A stretch of DNA of 64,000 nucleotides, from assembly GCF_014200435.1 (NCBI RefSeq), contig NZ_JACHBR010000001.1, positions 1,674,001-1,738,000 of the forward strand. The letters run 5' to 3'. Source of the stretch: Sphaerisporangium krabiense. GTDB taxonomy: Bacteria > Actinomycetota > Actinomycetes > Streptosporangiales > Streptosporangiaceae. The translations under genes were made by a program, and so were the position numbers. The notes under the pieces were generated by a model. It was not told the origin of the DNA and ran no database searches. It saw nothing but the letters and a program-made list of their open reading frames with translations. The first letter of the stretch is position 1; every line of letters starts with the position of its first letter. Shown here one piece after another: positions 33,967-42,258 of this stretch.

Positions 33967-34044
33967 CCTCCGGCACCTCGGCCACCCCCGGGAACGGTCC
34001 TCGCCTCTTCGAGCCGTCCTGGCCACGCGACGCGGAATAGGCCT

Positions 34045-34081
34045 GTCCCGTGCCCGGCATACGGGATGCCGCGCACGGGAC
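34045..34081. terminator. Strong bidirectional hairpin
   Basis: A 16-bp stem with one mismatch: GTCCCGTGCCCGGCAT (34045-34060) and ATGCCGCGCACGGGAC (34066-34081) around the loop ACGGG. It lies between the convergent DUF1707 and secreted-protein genes. Confidence 0.85.
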
Positions 34082-34107
34082 GGGTGACGCCTGGCGCTTG
34101 TAGCGGG

Positions 34108-34590
34108 TTACTTGTAGTACTGCACCCAGTACTCGACGGTGTGCCGCTTGTTAACGGAGAAGCTCGCGTAGTACTTCTCGTGCCCGGCGTTGTGGATGCG
34201 GGCGTAGATGTACTGGCCGTTGCAGGCTCCGCGGGCCTCCTTGGCGACCCCATCGCCGTTGCCCCAGCGGCGCCGGTATATGAGCGTGATGTTCAACCGC
34301 GCACCCTTCCGCGACTGGTCCCAGCAGCGGGCCTTGACCTGCATTATCCGAACACCCGACGGCCGCTTCCAGATACCGGTGTCCTGGGACCGCAACGGGC
34401 CCAGCGCTTCGTGCCGCTGCGTGTGCCAGCTGGCCCGTGCCGCCGTGCTCGCGTGGGTGGATCCCTCGGCGTGCGCGGCCGATGCCGGTTGGGCGAGGGG
34501 CGCCGCGGCCGCGGGGGTCGCCGTTCCCGCAGGAATGATCGAGAACGCTGCCGCCGCGACTGCGACGCCGACTTTCAGCGTGGTCTTCAT
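34108..34590 (-). CDS. Secreted protein of unknown function
   Basis: 160-residue protein with a Sec signal peptide (MKTTLKVGVAVAAAAFSIIP, cut after AAAA near residue 30). The mature part is basic and aromatic-rich with two Cys (ARCWDQ, GACNGQ) that could form a disulphide, and ends in VEYWVQYYK. I do not recognise the family. ATG 34590 has GGGAAAGGGAC before it; the frame is open upstream to 34689. It has the look of a small Streptomyces-type secreted protein. Confidence 0.75.
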   Translation of the reverse strand: MKTTLKVGVAVAAAAFSIIPAGTATPAAAAPLAQPASAAHAEGSTHASTAARASWHTQRHEALGPLRSQDTGIWKRPSGVRIMQVKARCWDQSRKGARLNITLIYRRRWGNGDGVAKEARGACNGQYIYARIHNAGHEKYYASFSVNKRHTVEYWVQYYK

Positions 34591-34746
34591 GTCCCTTTCC
34601 CTTCGTCTCTTGTCCGAGCCTTCGGTCCCTTCGCGTCTGTCGGAGCCGGCCTGGCTTCGGCCGTGTCCGCCGCTTGGGTTCCGGCTCACCTCTCGACCAT
34701 GCGGGTGGCGGCACGAGCAGCGCTTTCACAGCGCTTTAGCGCCAGG

Positions 34747-35457
34747 TCAGGTGTTCCGGCGCGCCTCGGCGGCGGTCCTGAGGTCGGCCAGCCAGGCGTC
34801 CAGGCCCGGGGCGAGGTAGCGGATCGCGGTGTCCGGGTCCGCCTCGATCTGGTCGCCGGTCCAGCTCTCCTCGGTGCGGACGAGGACGCCGCCCTTGACC
34901 TTCACGAAGTTCCAGACGTGGACGCCCCGGTCGATACGCAACCCCTCGCCGATCGCGGGCCCGGTCCAGCGGACGCAGGAGTTCTGCTTGATCTGCTGGA
35001 CCGTGGAGGTGATGACCAGGGTGGTGGCGGGCGTCGTGGGCGTGGCGGGCGCCGGAATGGTCCACCGGAACCGCGACCCGGCCCGCAGCGGCCCCGGGTC
35101 CAGCCGCTTCATGCCGGTGACGGACGCCTGCCAGGAGGGCCAGCCCTCGACGTCGGTGTGCAGCTTCCAGACGGTGCTCAGCGGCGCCTTGATGAAGGTC
35201 TCGGTCCGATGGTGAAGCTTGGCGGCGGGATCGATGCCCTCGCCGCGACAGGTCAGCGAATCCGGGGTGAGGTGACCGGCCGTCGCCCTCTGACCGGCGG
35301 TGGCCGCACCGGCCGGTAGGGCGACGGCGCCGAGGAGCCCGGCCGTGACCAGCGGGATCGCGACGAGAGCGGAGCGCCGCCGGTCACGGCGGAGGGCGCG
35401 CGCGGCGCCGGCCGGGCTCCGCGGGTTCGGCGACGTGGTCGGGCTGGTGTCCGTCAT
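34747..35457 (-). CDS. Exported SRPBCC-family protein
   Basis: 236-residue protein. After a Pro/Arg-rich start, a membrane or signal segment (ALVAIPLVTAGLLGAVALPA, about residues 30-49) precedes an SRPBCC/START-like domain: TFIKAPLSTVWKLHTDVEGW, PSWQASV and LVRTEESWTGDQ. SRPBCC proteins bind hydrophobic ligands; an exported one is less common. A good ribosome site (CGAGGAGA) precedes ATG 35457. A perfect dyad lies about 40 bp upstream in its promoter region. Confidence 0.82.
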   Translation of the reverse strand: MTDTSPTTSPNPRSPAGAARALRRDRRRSALVAIPLVTAGLLGAVALPAGAATAGQRATAGHLTPDSLTCRGEGIDPAAKLHHRTETFIKAPLSTVWKLHTDVEGWPSWQASVTGMKRLDPGPLRAGSRFRWTIPAPATPTTPATTLVITSTVQQIKQNSCVRWTGPAIGEGLRIDRGVHVWNFVKVKGGVLVRTEESWTGDQIEADPDTAIRYLAPGLDAWLADLRTAAEARRNT

Positions 35458-35498
35458 GGCTGTTCTCCTCGTTCTCCGACTTGGCGTTAGCGGTACTC

Positions 35499-35513
35499 GC
35501 TTCTGTTAGAAGC
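35499..35513. promoter_or_regulatory. Perfect dyad upstream of the SRPBCC gene
   Basis: GCTTCTGTTAGAAGC is a 6-bp inverted repeat with 3-nt spacer in the 224-bp divergent region between the SRPBCC and MBL-fold genes. Likely a repressor site; no regulator gene is next to it. Confidence 0.45.
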
Positions 35514-35681
35514 TATAACAAGCTGGCCGCACGAGGCAATAGCGAAAGCGAGACCCTCTAACTGCGCCAGGCTTCGTCAGACAACGTGTCGCATCATCCG
35601 GCCTGCGATTACTACACCGCGTGCGAGGTGCCACGTGGTCTGTGACACGTAGCATCGGCGGGCACCTAAGGAAGTGGTCTC

Positions 35682-36863
35682 ATGACGAATATCCCCGGGT
35701 CCCCCTGCTGCGCGACGTCCGAATCGAGCAGCTCCCGGCGCAGTGTGCTCAAGGCCGTCGGTGCGCTCGGCGGGGCGGGTGTGGCCTCGCTGGCCGGCGC
35801 CATGCTCACCCCCGCCGCGGCCGGCGCGGCATCGGCCCAGGCAGCGCCGGGCAAGCAGGACTGGTCCGGCACGAACGTGGTGCTGCTGGGCACCGGCGGT
35901 GGCCCGATACCCATGACGGACCGGCAGATGACCTCGCAGGTCGTGGTGGTCGACGGTGCGGCGTACGTGGTCGACTGCGGGAGCGGCGTGGTCCGGCAGA
36001 TGTACGCGGCCGGCGTGACCCACGGGATGCTGCGGGCGCTGTTCGTGACCCACTTCCACGCCGACCACTTCAGCGACTACCTGCCGCTGATGCTGTTCGG
36101 ACGACCGCTGCCCGGACAGGAGTACGGCTACGCCGGTCAGCTCCACGTCTACGGCCCGCCGTCGCTGGGCCTGCCGCCCGGGGTGCCGATGCCGGGGGTG
36201 GAGCTGATCCAACCGGACAACCCGCACCCGGGCATGACCGACGTCCACAACGGAGTGCTGGCCGCGTTCGCCACCACGACGAACAGCCAGGGCATCAAGG
36301 CCGCGTTCGGACCGGACATCCGGGACCTCATCGTGCCCCACGACCTCTCGGTGAACGCGACGGCCGATCTGCCGTCACCGCCCCGGATGCGTCCTTTCAC
36401 CGTGTACGAGGACGACCGCGTGCGCGTCAGTGCCACGCTGGTCAACCACTACTGGCCCTTCCCGGCGTTCGGCTTCCGGTTCGACACCGACCACGGCAGC
36501 GTCACGTTCTCGGGCGACACCACGCCGAGCGACAACCTCGTGGAGCTGGCCCGGAACACCGACGTGCTGGTACACGAGATCATGGACGGCCAGGGCATGC
36601 TGGATCACGGCATGGCGGAATTCATGGTGAAGGGTCTGCGCGGCTGCCACACCGACATCACCCAGATCGGTGGCGTCGCCACGCGGGCCGGAGCGCGCAC
36701 CCTCGCCCTGTCGCACATCGTGCCGCTCACGCTCGCCTCGCCCACGCCGCCGAAGATCCCGGCCGGGCACTGGCGGTCGACGATCAAGCGGGACTACGAC
36801 GGCACCGTCGTGATCGGAGAAGACCTGCAGCGCGTGCGCGTGGGCCGGCGATCGGGACGATGA
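35682..36863 (+). CDS. Tat-exported metallo-beta-lactamase-fold hydrolase
   Basis: 393-residue MBL-fold enzyme. Twin-arginine signal SSRRSVLKAVGALGGAGVAS (residues about 17-36) and Ala-rich cleavage region. Metal-binding motif FVTHFHADHFSDYLPL, then a later Asp in TFSGDTTPSDN and His in ALSHIVPLTL. The layout is that of secreted arylsulfatase- or RNase Z-like MBL proteins; export argues against RNA processing. Substrate unknown. Its terminator is shared with the convergent epoxide hydrolase. Confidence 0.88.
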   Translation: MTNIPGSPCCATSESSSSRRSVLKAVGALGGAGVASLAGAMLTPAAAGAASAQAAPGKQDWSGTNVVLLGTGGGPIPMTDRQMTSQVVVVDGAAYVVDCGSGVVRQMYAAGVTHGMLRALFVTHFHADHFSDYLPLMLFGRPLPGQEYGYAGQLHVYGPPSLGLPPGVPMPGVELIQPDNPHPGMTDVHNGVLAAFATTTNSQGIKAAFGPDIRDLIVPHDLSVNATADLPSPPRMRPFTVYEDDRVRVSATLVNHYWPFPAFGFRFDTDHGSVTFSGDTTPSDNLVELARNTDVLVHEIMDGQGMLDHGMAEFMVKGLRGCHTDITQIGGVATRAGARTLALSHIVPLTLASPTPPKIPAGHWRSTIKRDYDGTVVIGEDLQRVRVGRRSGR

Positions 36864-36890
36864 GGTTCACCGGCTGAACCACGCGGCAAA

Positions 36891-36919
36891 GGCCGGACGG
36901 GAGTGACGCCCGTCCGGCC
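36891..36919. terminator. Bidirectional hairpin terminator
   Basis: Perfect 11-bp stem, GGCCGGACGGG (36891-36901) and CCCGTCCGGCC (36909-36919), with a 7-nt loop, between convergent MBL-fold and epoxide hydrolase genes. Confidence 0.85.
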
Positions 36920-36927
36920 TCCACGGG

Positions 36928-38043
36928 TCAGCGCAGCGGGCCGTAGAAGTCGCGCAGGTCGGCGGCCAGCACGTCGGGCACGATGTGCGCGGCGTAGTGG
37001 CCGCCGCGGTCGTAGGACCTCCAGTGCACGAGGTTGGTGTGGTCGCGCTCGGCGAACGTGCGCATGGACACGAAGTCCCCGGCGAACATCGCGAGGCCCA
37101 TGGGCACGGTCGTCGGCTCCTTGGGGTGCTCGGCGTGGGCGTCCTCGTAGTAGAACCGGGTGGCCGAGGTCGCGGTGCCGGTCACCCAGTAGAGCATCGT
37201 GTTGGTGAGGACGAAGTCGGCGCTGACGTCCACGGTGTCGCCGAAGAGCTGGGAGTTCCAGCCCAGCAGCCCGACCGGCGAGTCGACGATGGCGTAGGAC
37301 AGCGTCTGCGGCTGCTGGGAGTGCAGGATGTTGAACGACATCTTGTTCTCGTTGAACCACTGGAGCACCTCCAGCGCCTTGTGCTCCTCCGGGGTCATCC
37401 TCGCGAACTCGGCCGGGTCGCCCGAGGGGAACGAGAAGATCTGGGTGACGTGTACGCCCACGACGTGCTCGGGGTCGATCCGCCCGACCTCGGGTGAGAC
37501 GAACGACCCGCCGTCGTTGCCCACCGCGCCGTAGCGGTCGTAGCCGAGCCGCCGCATCAGCTCCGCCCATGCCCGCGCGGTGCGGTAGCGATTCCACCCC
37601 TTCTGGGTCGTGGGCCCGGAAAAGCCGAACCCGGGCAGCGACGGGACGACCACGTGGAACGCCTGCGCCGGGTCCTCGGGGTCGGTGAGAAGGTCGATGA
37701 TCCGCAGGTACTCCACGATCGAACCCGGCCAGCCGTGCGTGAGGACCAGCGGCAGGGCGTTCTCGTGCCGCGAGCGCACGTGCAGGAAGTGGATGTTCTG
37801 GCCGTCGATCTCGGTGGTGAACTGCGGATACCGGTTGATCGCGGCCTCGTGCGCCCGCCAGTCGTATCCGTCGCGCCAGTACTCGGCGAGCTCCTTCACA
37901 TAGGCGACCGGAACGCCGTAGTCCCAGCCGGCGTCCGGCAGCTCGTCCGGCCAGAGGGTGCGGCCGAGCCGGTCACGCAGGTCGTCCAGCACGGCCTGGG
38001 GAACGTCGATGCGGAAGGGCCTGATCTCGGTGTTCTCGCTCAT
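36928..38043 (-). CDS. Epoxide hydrolase (microsomal EH-like family)
   Basis: 371-residue alpha/beta hydrolase with the N-terminal EHN domain (PFRIDVPQAVLDDLRDRLGR). Oxyanion HGWPGS; nucleophile Asp in VGNDGGSFVSPEVG, a variant of the usual GGDWG; His in DRGGHYAAHIVPD. It probably opens epoxides through an Asp-ester intermediate. ATG 38043 gives the conserved N-terminus. It is divergent from the WYL regulator with a 63-bp gap, so that regulator is a likely controller. Confidence 0.9.
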   Translation of the reverse strand: MSENTEIRPFRIDVPQAVLDDLRDRLGRTLWPDELPDAGWDYGVPVAYVKELAEYWRDGYDWRAHEAAINRYPQFTTEIDGQNIHFLHVRSRHENALPLVLTHGWPGSIVEYLRIIDLLTDPEDPAQAFHVVVPSLPGFGFSGPTTQKGWNRYRTARAWAELMRRLGYDRYGAVGNDGGSFVSPEVGRIDPEHVVGVHVTQIFSFPSGDPAEFARMTPEEHKALEVLQWFNENKMSFNILHSQQPQTLSYAIVDSPVGLLGWNSQLFGDTVDVSADFVLTNTMLYWVTGTATSATRFYYEDAHAEHPKEPTTVPMGLAMFAGDFVSMRTFAERDHTNLVHWRSYDRGGHYAAHIVPDVLAADLRDFYGPLR

Positions 38044-38082
38044 GGGAAGAACGCTACGCACCCTTCCGGTCAACCTCTGTCC

Positions 38083-38088
38083 TATAGT
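38083..38088 (+). promoter_or_regulatory. -10 box for the WYL regulator gene
   Basis: TATAGT lies 18 nt before ATG 38107 in the 63-bp divergent region. A weak -35 (GGTCAA) is seen about 18 nt upstream. The short region must serve both genes. Confidence 0.4.
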
Positions 38089-38106
38089 CCTGGCAGGCTG
38101 GGACCC

Positions 38107-39069
38107 ATGTTGGAGACCTCGGCGCGGCTGCTGCGCCTCCTCTCGTTGCTGCAGGCCAGGCGGGACTGGACGGGCGCGGACCTCGCCGGGCGGCTGGAGG
38201 TCAGCGAGCGCACCGTCCGCCGCGACGTCGACCGGCTACGCGAGCTCGGCTACCCCGTGAACGCCACGCGCGGCACCGACGGCGGCTACCGCCTGGGCGC
38301 GGGCAGCGCCATGCCGCCCCTGCTGCTCGACGACGAGGAGGCCGTGGCCGTCGCCGTCGGGCTGCGCACCGCCGCGGGCGGCGCCGTCGCCGGCATCGAG
38401 GAGACCTCGGTCCGCGCCCTGGCCAAGCTCGAACAGGTGCTTCCGTCCCGGCTGCGCCACCGGGTCAACGCCCTGCAGACCTACACCGAGCCCGTCCCGC
38501 CCGACCGCCCCGGCCCCGTGGTGGACCCGGGCGTGCTCAGCACGCTCGCGGCGGCCTGCCGCGACCGCGAGCGGCTCCGGTTCGACTACGCGGCCCACGA
38601 CGGCACGACCGGCGTGCGGACCGTCGAGCCGCACCGGCTGGTGTCCTGGGGACGCCGCTGGTACCTCGTCGCCTGGGACGCCGACCGCGAGGACTGGCGC
38701 AGCTTCCGCGTCGACCGCCTCTCCCCGCGCACGCCCACCGGTCCCCGCTTCCCGCCCCGCGACCCCCCGGAGGGCGGCGCCGCGGCCCACGTCGCGCGGG
38801 GAGCCTCCGCGGCGGCCTGGCGGTACCGCGCGCGGGTCGTCGTCCACGCCCCCGCCGAGGCCGTCACCGAACGGATCAACCCGGCGGTCGGCGTCGTCGA
38901 GGCGATCGACGCGCACACCTGCGTGCTGCACACCGGCGCCGACACCCCGCACACCCTCGCCGTTCACCTGGGGCTGCTCGACCTGGACTTCGAGGTCACC
39001 GAGCCGCCTGAGCTGGTCGACCACATCCGCGCCCTCGCCGGCCGCTACGCCCGCGCCGTGCCCTCCTGA
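38107..39069 (+). CDS. YafY/PafC-family WYL-domain transcriptional regulator
   Basis: 320-residue regulator. N-terminal DeoR-like winged helix: LLSLLQARRDWTGADLAGRL, VSERTVRRDVDRLRELG. WYL domain: LRFDYAAHDGTTGVRTVEPH, SWGRRWYLVAWDADREDWRS, with the W-Y-L at its core, and a WCX-like C-terminus. Such proteins bind DNA and sense ligands or nucleic acid. It is divergent from the epoxide hydrolase gene and may respond to its substrate. The frame is open from 37654, but ATG 38107 is the family start. Confidence 0.92.
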   Translation: MLETSARLLRLLSLLQARRDWTGADLAGRLEVSERTVRRDVDRLRELGYPVNATRGTDGGYRLGAGSAMPPLLLDDEEAVAVAVGLRTAAGGAVAGIEETSVRALAKLEQVLPSRLRHRVNALQTYTEPVPPDRPGPVVDPGVLSTLAAACRDRERLRFDYAAHDGTTGVRTVEPHRLVSWGRRWYLVAWDADREDWRSFRVDRLSPRTPTGPRFPPRDPPEGGAAAHVARGASAAAWRYRARVVVHAPAEAVTERINPAVGVVEAIDAHTCVLHTGADTPHTLAVHLGLLDLDFEVTEPPELVDHIRALAGRYARAVPS

Positions 39070-39134
39070 CCACTGGGAGACGAAACACGGCCGGGCCCGC
39101 GAACCGACGGCGGGATTCGGCACTCTCATCTGAC

Positions 39135-39683
39135 ATGGAGACTTTCAGGAAGCGGACGGCGTTCGGCGCTCTGGCCCGTGCCGCGACGGTCACCGCGACG
39201 GTGGCCGCCGCGCTCACCGTGGGGGCGGTCACCGCCGACGCCGCGACGATCCCGAAGTTCAAGCCGCCCAAGGTGTTCGGCACGACCTTCCAGCCGGACC
39301 CGCGCCACGACTTCACCAAGCACATCTCGCCGCGGCACGACGGCATCCTGCGCGGCTGGGTCACGCACTACAGCGGCGGGGTGGCGGAGTACGAGCCGAT
39401 CAAGTGGGTGAAGGACAAGTCCGGCAACACCCAGGGCTGGTTCACCGGCCCGCCGGAGGGCGACAACCGGGCGTACGCCTCGCCGGTCTCGTCGAAGGTG
39501 GCCTTCTACAGCGCCCTCGGGTGCCGGGACCAGAGCGAGCTGACCGTGAACCGGCAGGGCCTCGGCAACAAGCGGTGCTCGCGCAGCGTCCTGATCTCGC
39601 GCATGAAGGCGTATCCGCGCCCGGCGCTGATCACCGTCCACCAGGGGAAGATCGTGAAGTTCCAGGAGATCTACACCCCCTGA
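39135..39683 (+). CDS. Secreted protein of unknown function
   Basis: 182-residue protein with a signal peptide (ATVTATVAAALTVGAVTADA, cut near residue 36). The mature part is basic and rich in Lys, Pro and Tyr with two Cys (GCRDQS, KRCSRS), probably a disulphide. I do not recognise the family. Homologues with this pattern occur as small actinomycete exported proteins. No operon partner. Confidence 0.7.
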   Translation: METFRKRTAFGALARAATVTATVAAALTVGAVTADAATIPKFKPPKVFGTTFQPDPRHDFTKHISPRHDGILRGWVTHYSGGVAEYEPIKWVKDKSGNTQGWFTGPPEGDNRAYASPVSSKVAFYSALGCRDQSELTVNRQGLGNKRCSRSVLISRMKAYPRPALITVHQGKIVKFQEIYTP

Positions 39684-39705
39684 CCGGTTCCCTTGGCGCG
39701 GCGGC

Positions 39706-42096
39706 TCATGAGCCGCCGCCGGGGCCCTCGCGGAGTTCCGGCACGGCGCCGGCGATCTCGGCGGGCGGGGGGCCCGGGTGCAGGATGCCGAGCCGCTGGG
39801 TCGCCCGCGTCATGGCCACGTACAGGTCGCTGCGGCCGCGCGGCGCGGCGGCCAGGATCGCGGCCGGGTCGGCGATCAGCACCGCGTCGAACTCCAGCCC
39901 TTTGGCCTGCCCGACCCCGAGGACGACGACGGGGGCCGTCAGATCGGGGTCGGGGCCGAAGGCCGTCCCGGGGACCGCGGCGCGGACGGCGGCGGCCAGT
40001 TCGCCGAGCCGGCCGTCCGGGACGATCACGGCCAGCCGTCCACCGCGCGGCGCCGCCGCCTCGCGGGCCGCGTGGCGGGCCAGCGATGCGGGCAGGTCAC
40101 GGGCGTTGGCACGCCACGGGGGCACGCCCGTCCTGCGCACCGACCGCGGGGGCGCCGCCTCGGGCCCGAGGTCCGCGACGAGACCGGCGGCGGCGTCCAT
40201 GATCTCCGCCGGGGTGCGGTAGTTCACCGACAGCCGGGCCAGGCGCCACCGGTCGCCCGCGTACGGGCGCAGCACCTCGTCCCACGACGTCGCGCCGGCC
40301 GCGTCGGAGGTCTGGGCCAGGTCCCCGACCAGCGTCATCGACCTGCCGGGGCAGCGCCGCATCACCATCCGCCACGCCATCGCCGACAGCTCCTGCGCCT
40401 CGTCCACGATCACGTGCCCGAAGGTCCAGGTACGGTCCACGGCCGCCCGCTCGGCGACGGTCGCGTCCCCGGACCGCTCGTGCCGCTCGGCGAGCCGCCG
40501 GGCGTCCAGCAGGTCCCCGGCCGTGAGGACCTCCCCGTCGCCCTCGTCCGCGGCGGCGATGTCCAGGACGCCCTGGGCGTAGGCGTCCCGCCGGGCACGG
40601 TCCCGCGCCGCCCGCGCCCGCCGCGCCCGGTCGTCCACGCCGAGCAGCTCGGCCGCCTCGTCCAGCAGCGGCACGTCCGCCGTGCTCCAACCCCCCGGCG
40701 CCCGGACCAGGGACGCCCGCTCGGCCTCGTCCAGCCCCGGCGCGGCGGCGGCGAGCCCGCGCGGGTCGGAGAACAGGTCCTCCAGCAGGCCCCGCGGCGT
40801 CAGCGCGGGCCACAGCGCGTCCAGCGCCTCCCGCACGGCGGGATCCGACGCGAGGGCCCGGCGGAGGTCACGGACGTCGTCCTCGCCGCCGATCTCCTGC
40901 GGGGGCGTCTCCTCCGGCAGGCCCAGGGCGGCGAGGTCGGCCCGCACGGCGCGGTCCACGTCGGCCTCGGCGAGGATGCCCGCCACGTCCGCCTCGATGC
41001 GTTCGGCCAGCTCACGGGTCTGCTCGGCGACGCGGCGCGCGAGGTGGCCGACGAGCGTGGCGGCGAACCGGGGGCGGGCCTGGTTGTGCGGCAGGCGGGA
41101 GTCGCGCGCCCGCGCCGCGGCCCGGGCGACGACCTCGGGCTCCAGGACGAGGGTCTCATCGCCGAACTCGACGCGGACCTCGGCGCCGGGCGGCGCCTGA
41201 CGTGCGCGCACGGCCGCGGCCAGCACCTCGGCCATCACCGCCCGGCCCTTCACCTCCGCCGTCGCCGCCGGCTCGGCGCGGTCCGCGCGGACGCCGGGGA
41301 ACAGCTCGGCGACGGTGGCCGACAGCACGCCGGTCTCGCCCAGGCCGGGCAGCACCTGGCCGATGTAGCGGAGGAACGTGGGATTCGGCCCGATGACCAG
41401 CACGCCCTGGGACGCCAGCCGGGGACGTTCGTAGAGCAGATAGGCGGCGCGGTGCAGCGCCACCGCCGTCTTGCCGGTCCCGGGTCCGCCCTGCACCACC
41501 AGCACTCCGCGATGGTCGGAGCGGATGACCGCGTCCTGCTCGGCCCGCAGCGTCGCCACGATGTCGGGCATCCGTCCGGTACGCCCGGCGTTCAGCGCCG
41601 CGAGCAGCGCCGCCTCCCCGGCCAGGGTCCCGGTGTCGCCGTCCTCGCCGAGGGTCTCGTCGTCCACGCTCACCACGCGGCGTCCCCGGGTGAGGATGTG
41701 ACGCCGCCGCCGCACGTCCCGCGGGGCGGCCGGGGTGGCCACGTAGAAGGGGCGGGCGGCGGGGGCGCGCCAGTCCACGAGCAGCGGGTCGCCGTCGCCG
41801 GACTCCGGCCACAGCCCGATCCTGCCGATGTAGCGCCGCTCGCCGCCGCCGAGGTCGAGGCGGCCGAAGCACAGCCGGTTCTCGGCCGCGTCGAGCCTGG
41901 CCAGCCTCCGGGTGTGCTCGCCGAAGGCGACGTCCCTTTCGGTGCGCGCCTGGGCCGTGCCGCCCGCGTCGTGCGACACCTCGGCCAGCCGGGCCCGCGT
42001 CTGGGCGCGCAGCGCGTCGAGCCGCCGGTAGAGCCGCGTCACGTACGCCTGCTCGTGCGCGATCTGGTCGGGGTGTTCCGGGTCTTGTGAGGTCAC
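39706..42096 (-). CDS. HelD/HelR-like RNA polymerase-recycling UvrD-type ATPase
   Basis: 796-residue superfamily 1 helicase-like protein. The N-terminal coiled region (EHEQAYVTRLYRRLD-like) and the early block GRIGLWPE with DPLLVDWRAPAARPFYVATP are hallmarks of HelD. Walker A: VVQGGPGTGKTAVALHRAAY; Walker B region: HVIVDEAQELSAMAW; later motifs GDLAQTSDAAGATSW and AVLIADP. HelD proteins pull stalled RNA polymerase off DNA; the HelR class gives rifamycin tolerance. The start is a GTG at 42096. It is next to the NRPS/SHMT locus on the same strand with 162 bp between. Confidence 0.88.
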   Translation of the reverse strand: MTSQDPEHPDQIAHEQAYVTRLYRRLDALRAQTRARLAEVSHDAGGTAQARTERDVAFGEHTRRLARLDAAENRLCFGRLDLGGGERRYIGRIGLWPESGDGDPLLVDWRAPAARPFYVATPAAPRDVRRRRHILTRGRRVVSVDDETLGEDGDTGTLAGEAALLAALNAGRTGRMPDIVATLRAEQDAVIRSDHRGVLVVQGGPGTGKTAVALHRAAYLLYERPRLASQGVLVIGPNPTFLRYIGQVLPGLGETGVLSATVAELFPGVRADRAEPAATAEVKGRAVMAEVLAAAVRARQAPPGAEVRVEFGDETLVLEPEVVARAAARARDSRLPHNQARPRFAATLVGHLARRVAEQTRELAERIEADVAGILAEADVDRAVRADLAALGLPEETPPQEIGGEDDVRDLRRALASDPAVREALDALWPALTPRGLLEDLFSDPRGLAAAAPGLDEAERASLVRAPGGWSTADVPLLDEAAELLGVDDRARRARAARDRARRDAYAQGVLDIAAADEGDGEVLTAGDLLDARRLAERHERSGDATVAERAAVDRTWTFGHVIVDEAQELSAMAWRMVMRRCPGRSMTLVGDLAQTSDAAGATSWDEVLRPYAGDRWRLARLSVNYRTPAEIMDAAAGLVADLGPEAAPPRSVRRTGVPPWRANARDLPASLARHAAREAAAPRGGRLAVIVPDGRLGELAAAVRAAVPGTAFGPDPDLTAPVVVLGVGQAKGLEFDAVLIADPAAILAAAPRGRSDLYVAMTRATQRLGILHPGPPPAEIAGAVPELREGPGGGS

Positions 42097-42258
42097 CGTC
42101 TTGTCGCCTTGTCCTGGGAGCGGTTTCCAAAGCCCGTCCAGCGTGCGGCGGCAAGTCAGAAAATATCAGTCTTGTTCTTGCGAGGCGCGTGAGCCGCCCG
42201 GCGTCGCGGCAGGTCAGAAGCCTGACAACTCATATCCGCGCCGGGCGGCCCTGCGCCG

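Noticed and set aside
42097..42258. Rifamycin-associated element upstream of the HelD/HelR-like gene
   Set aside because: I looked for the GGGGCTTGCGGCAAG-type element and did not find an acceptable match.
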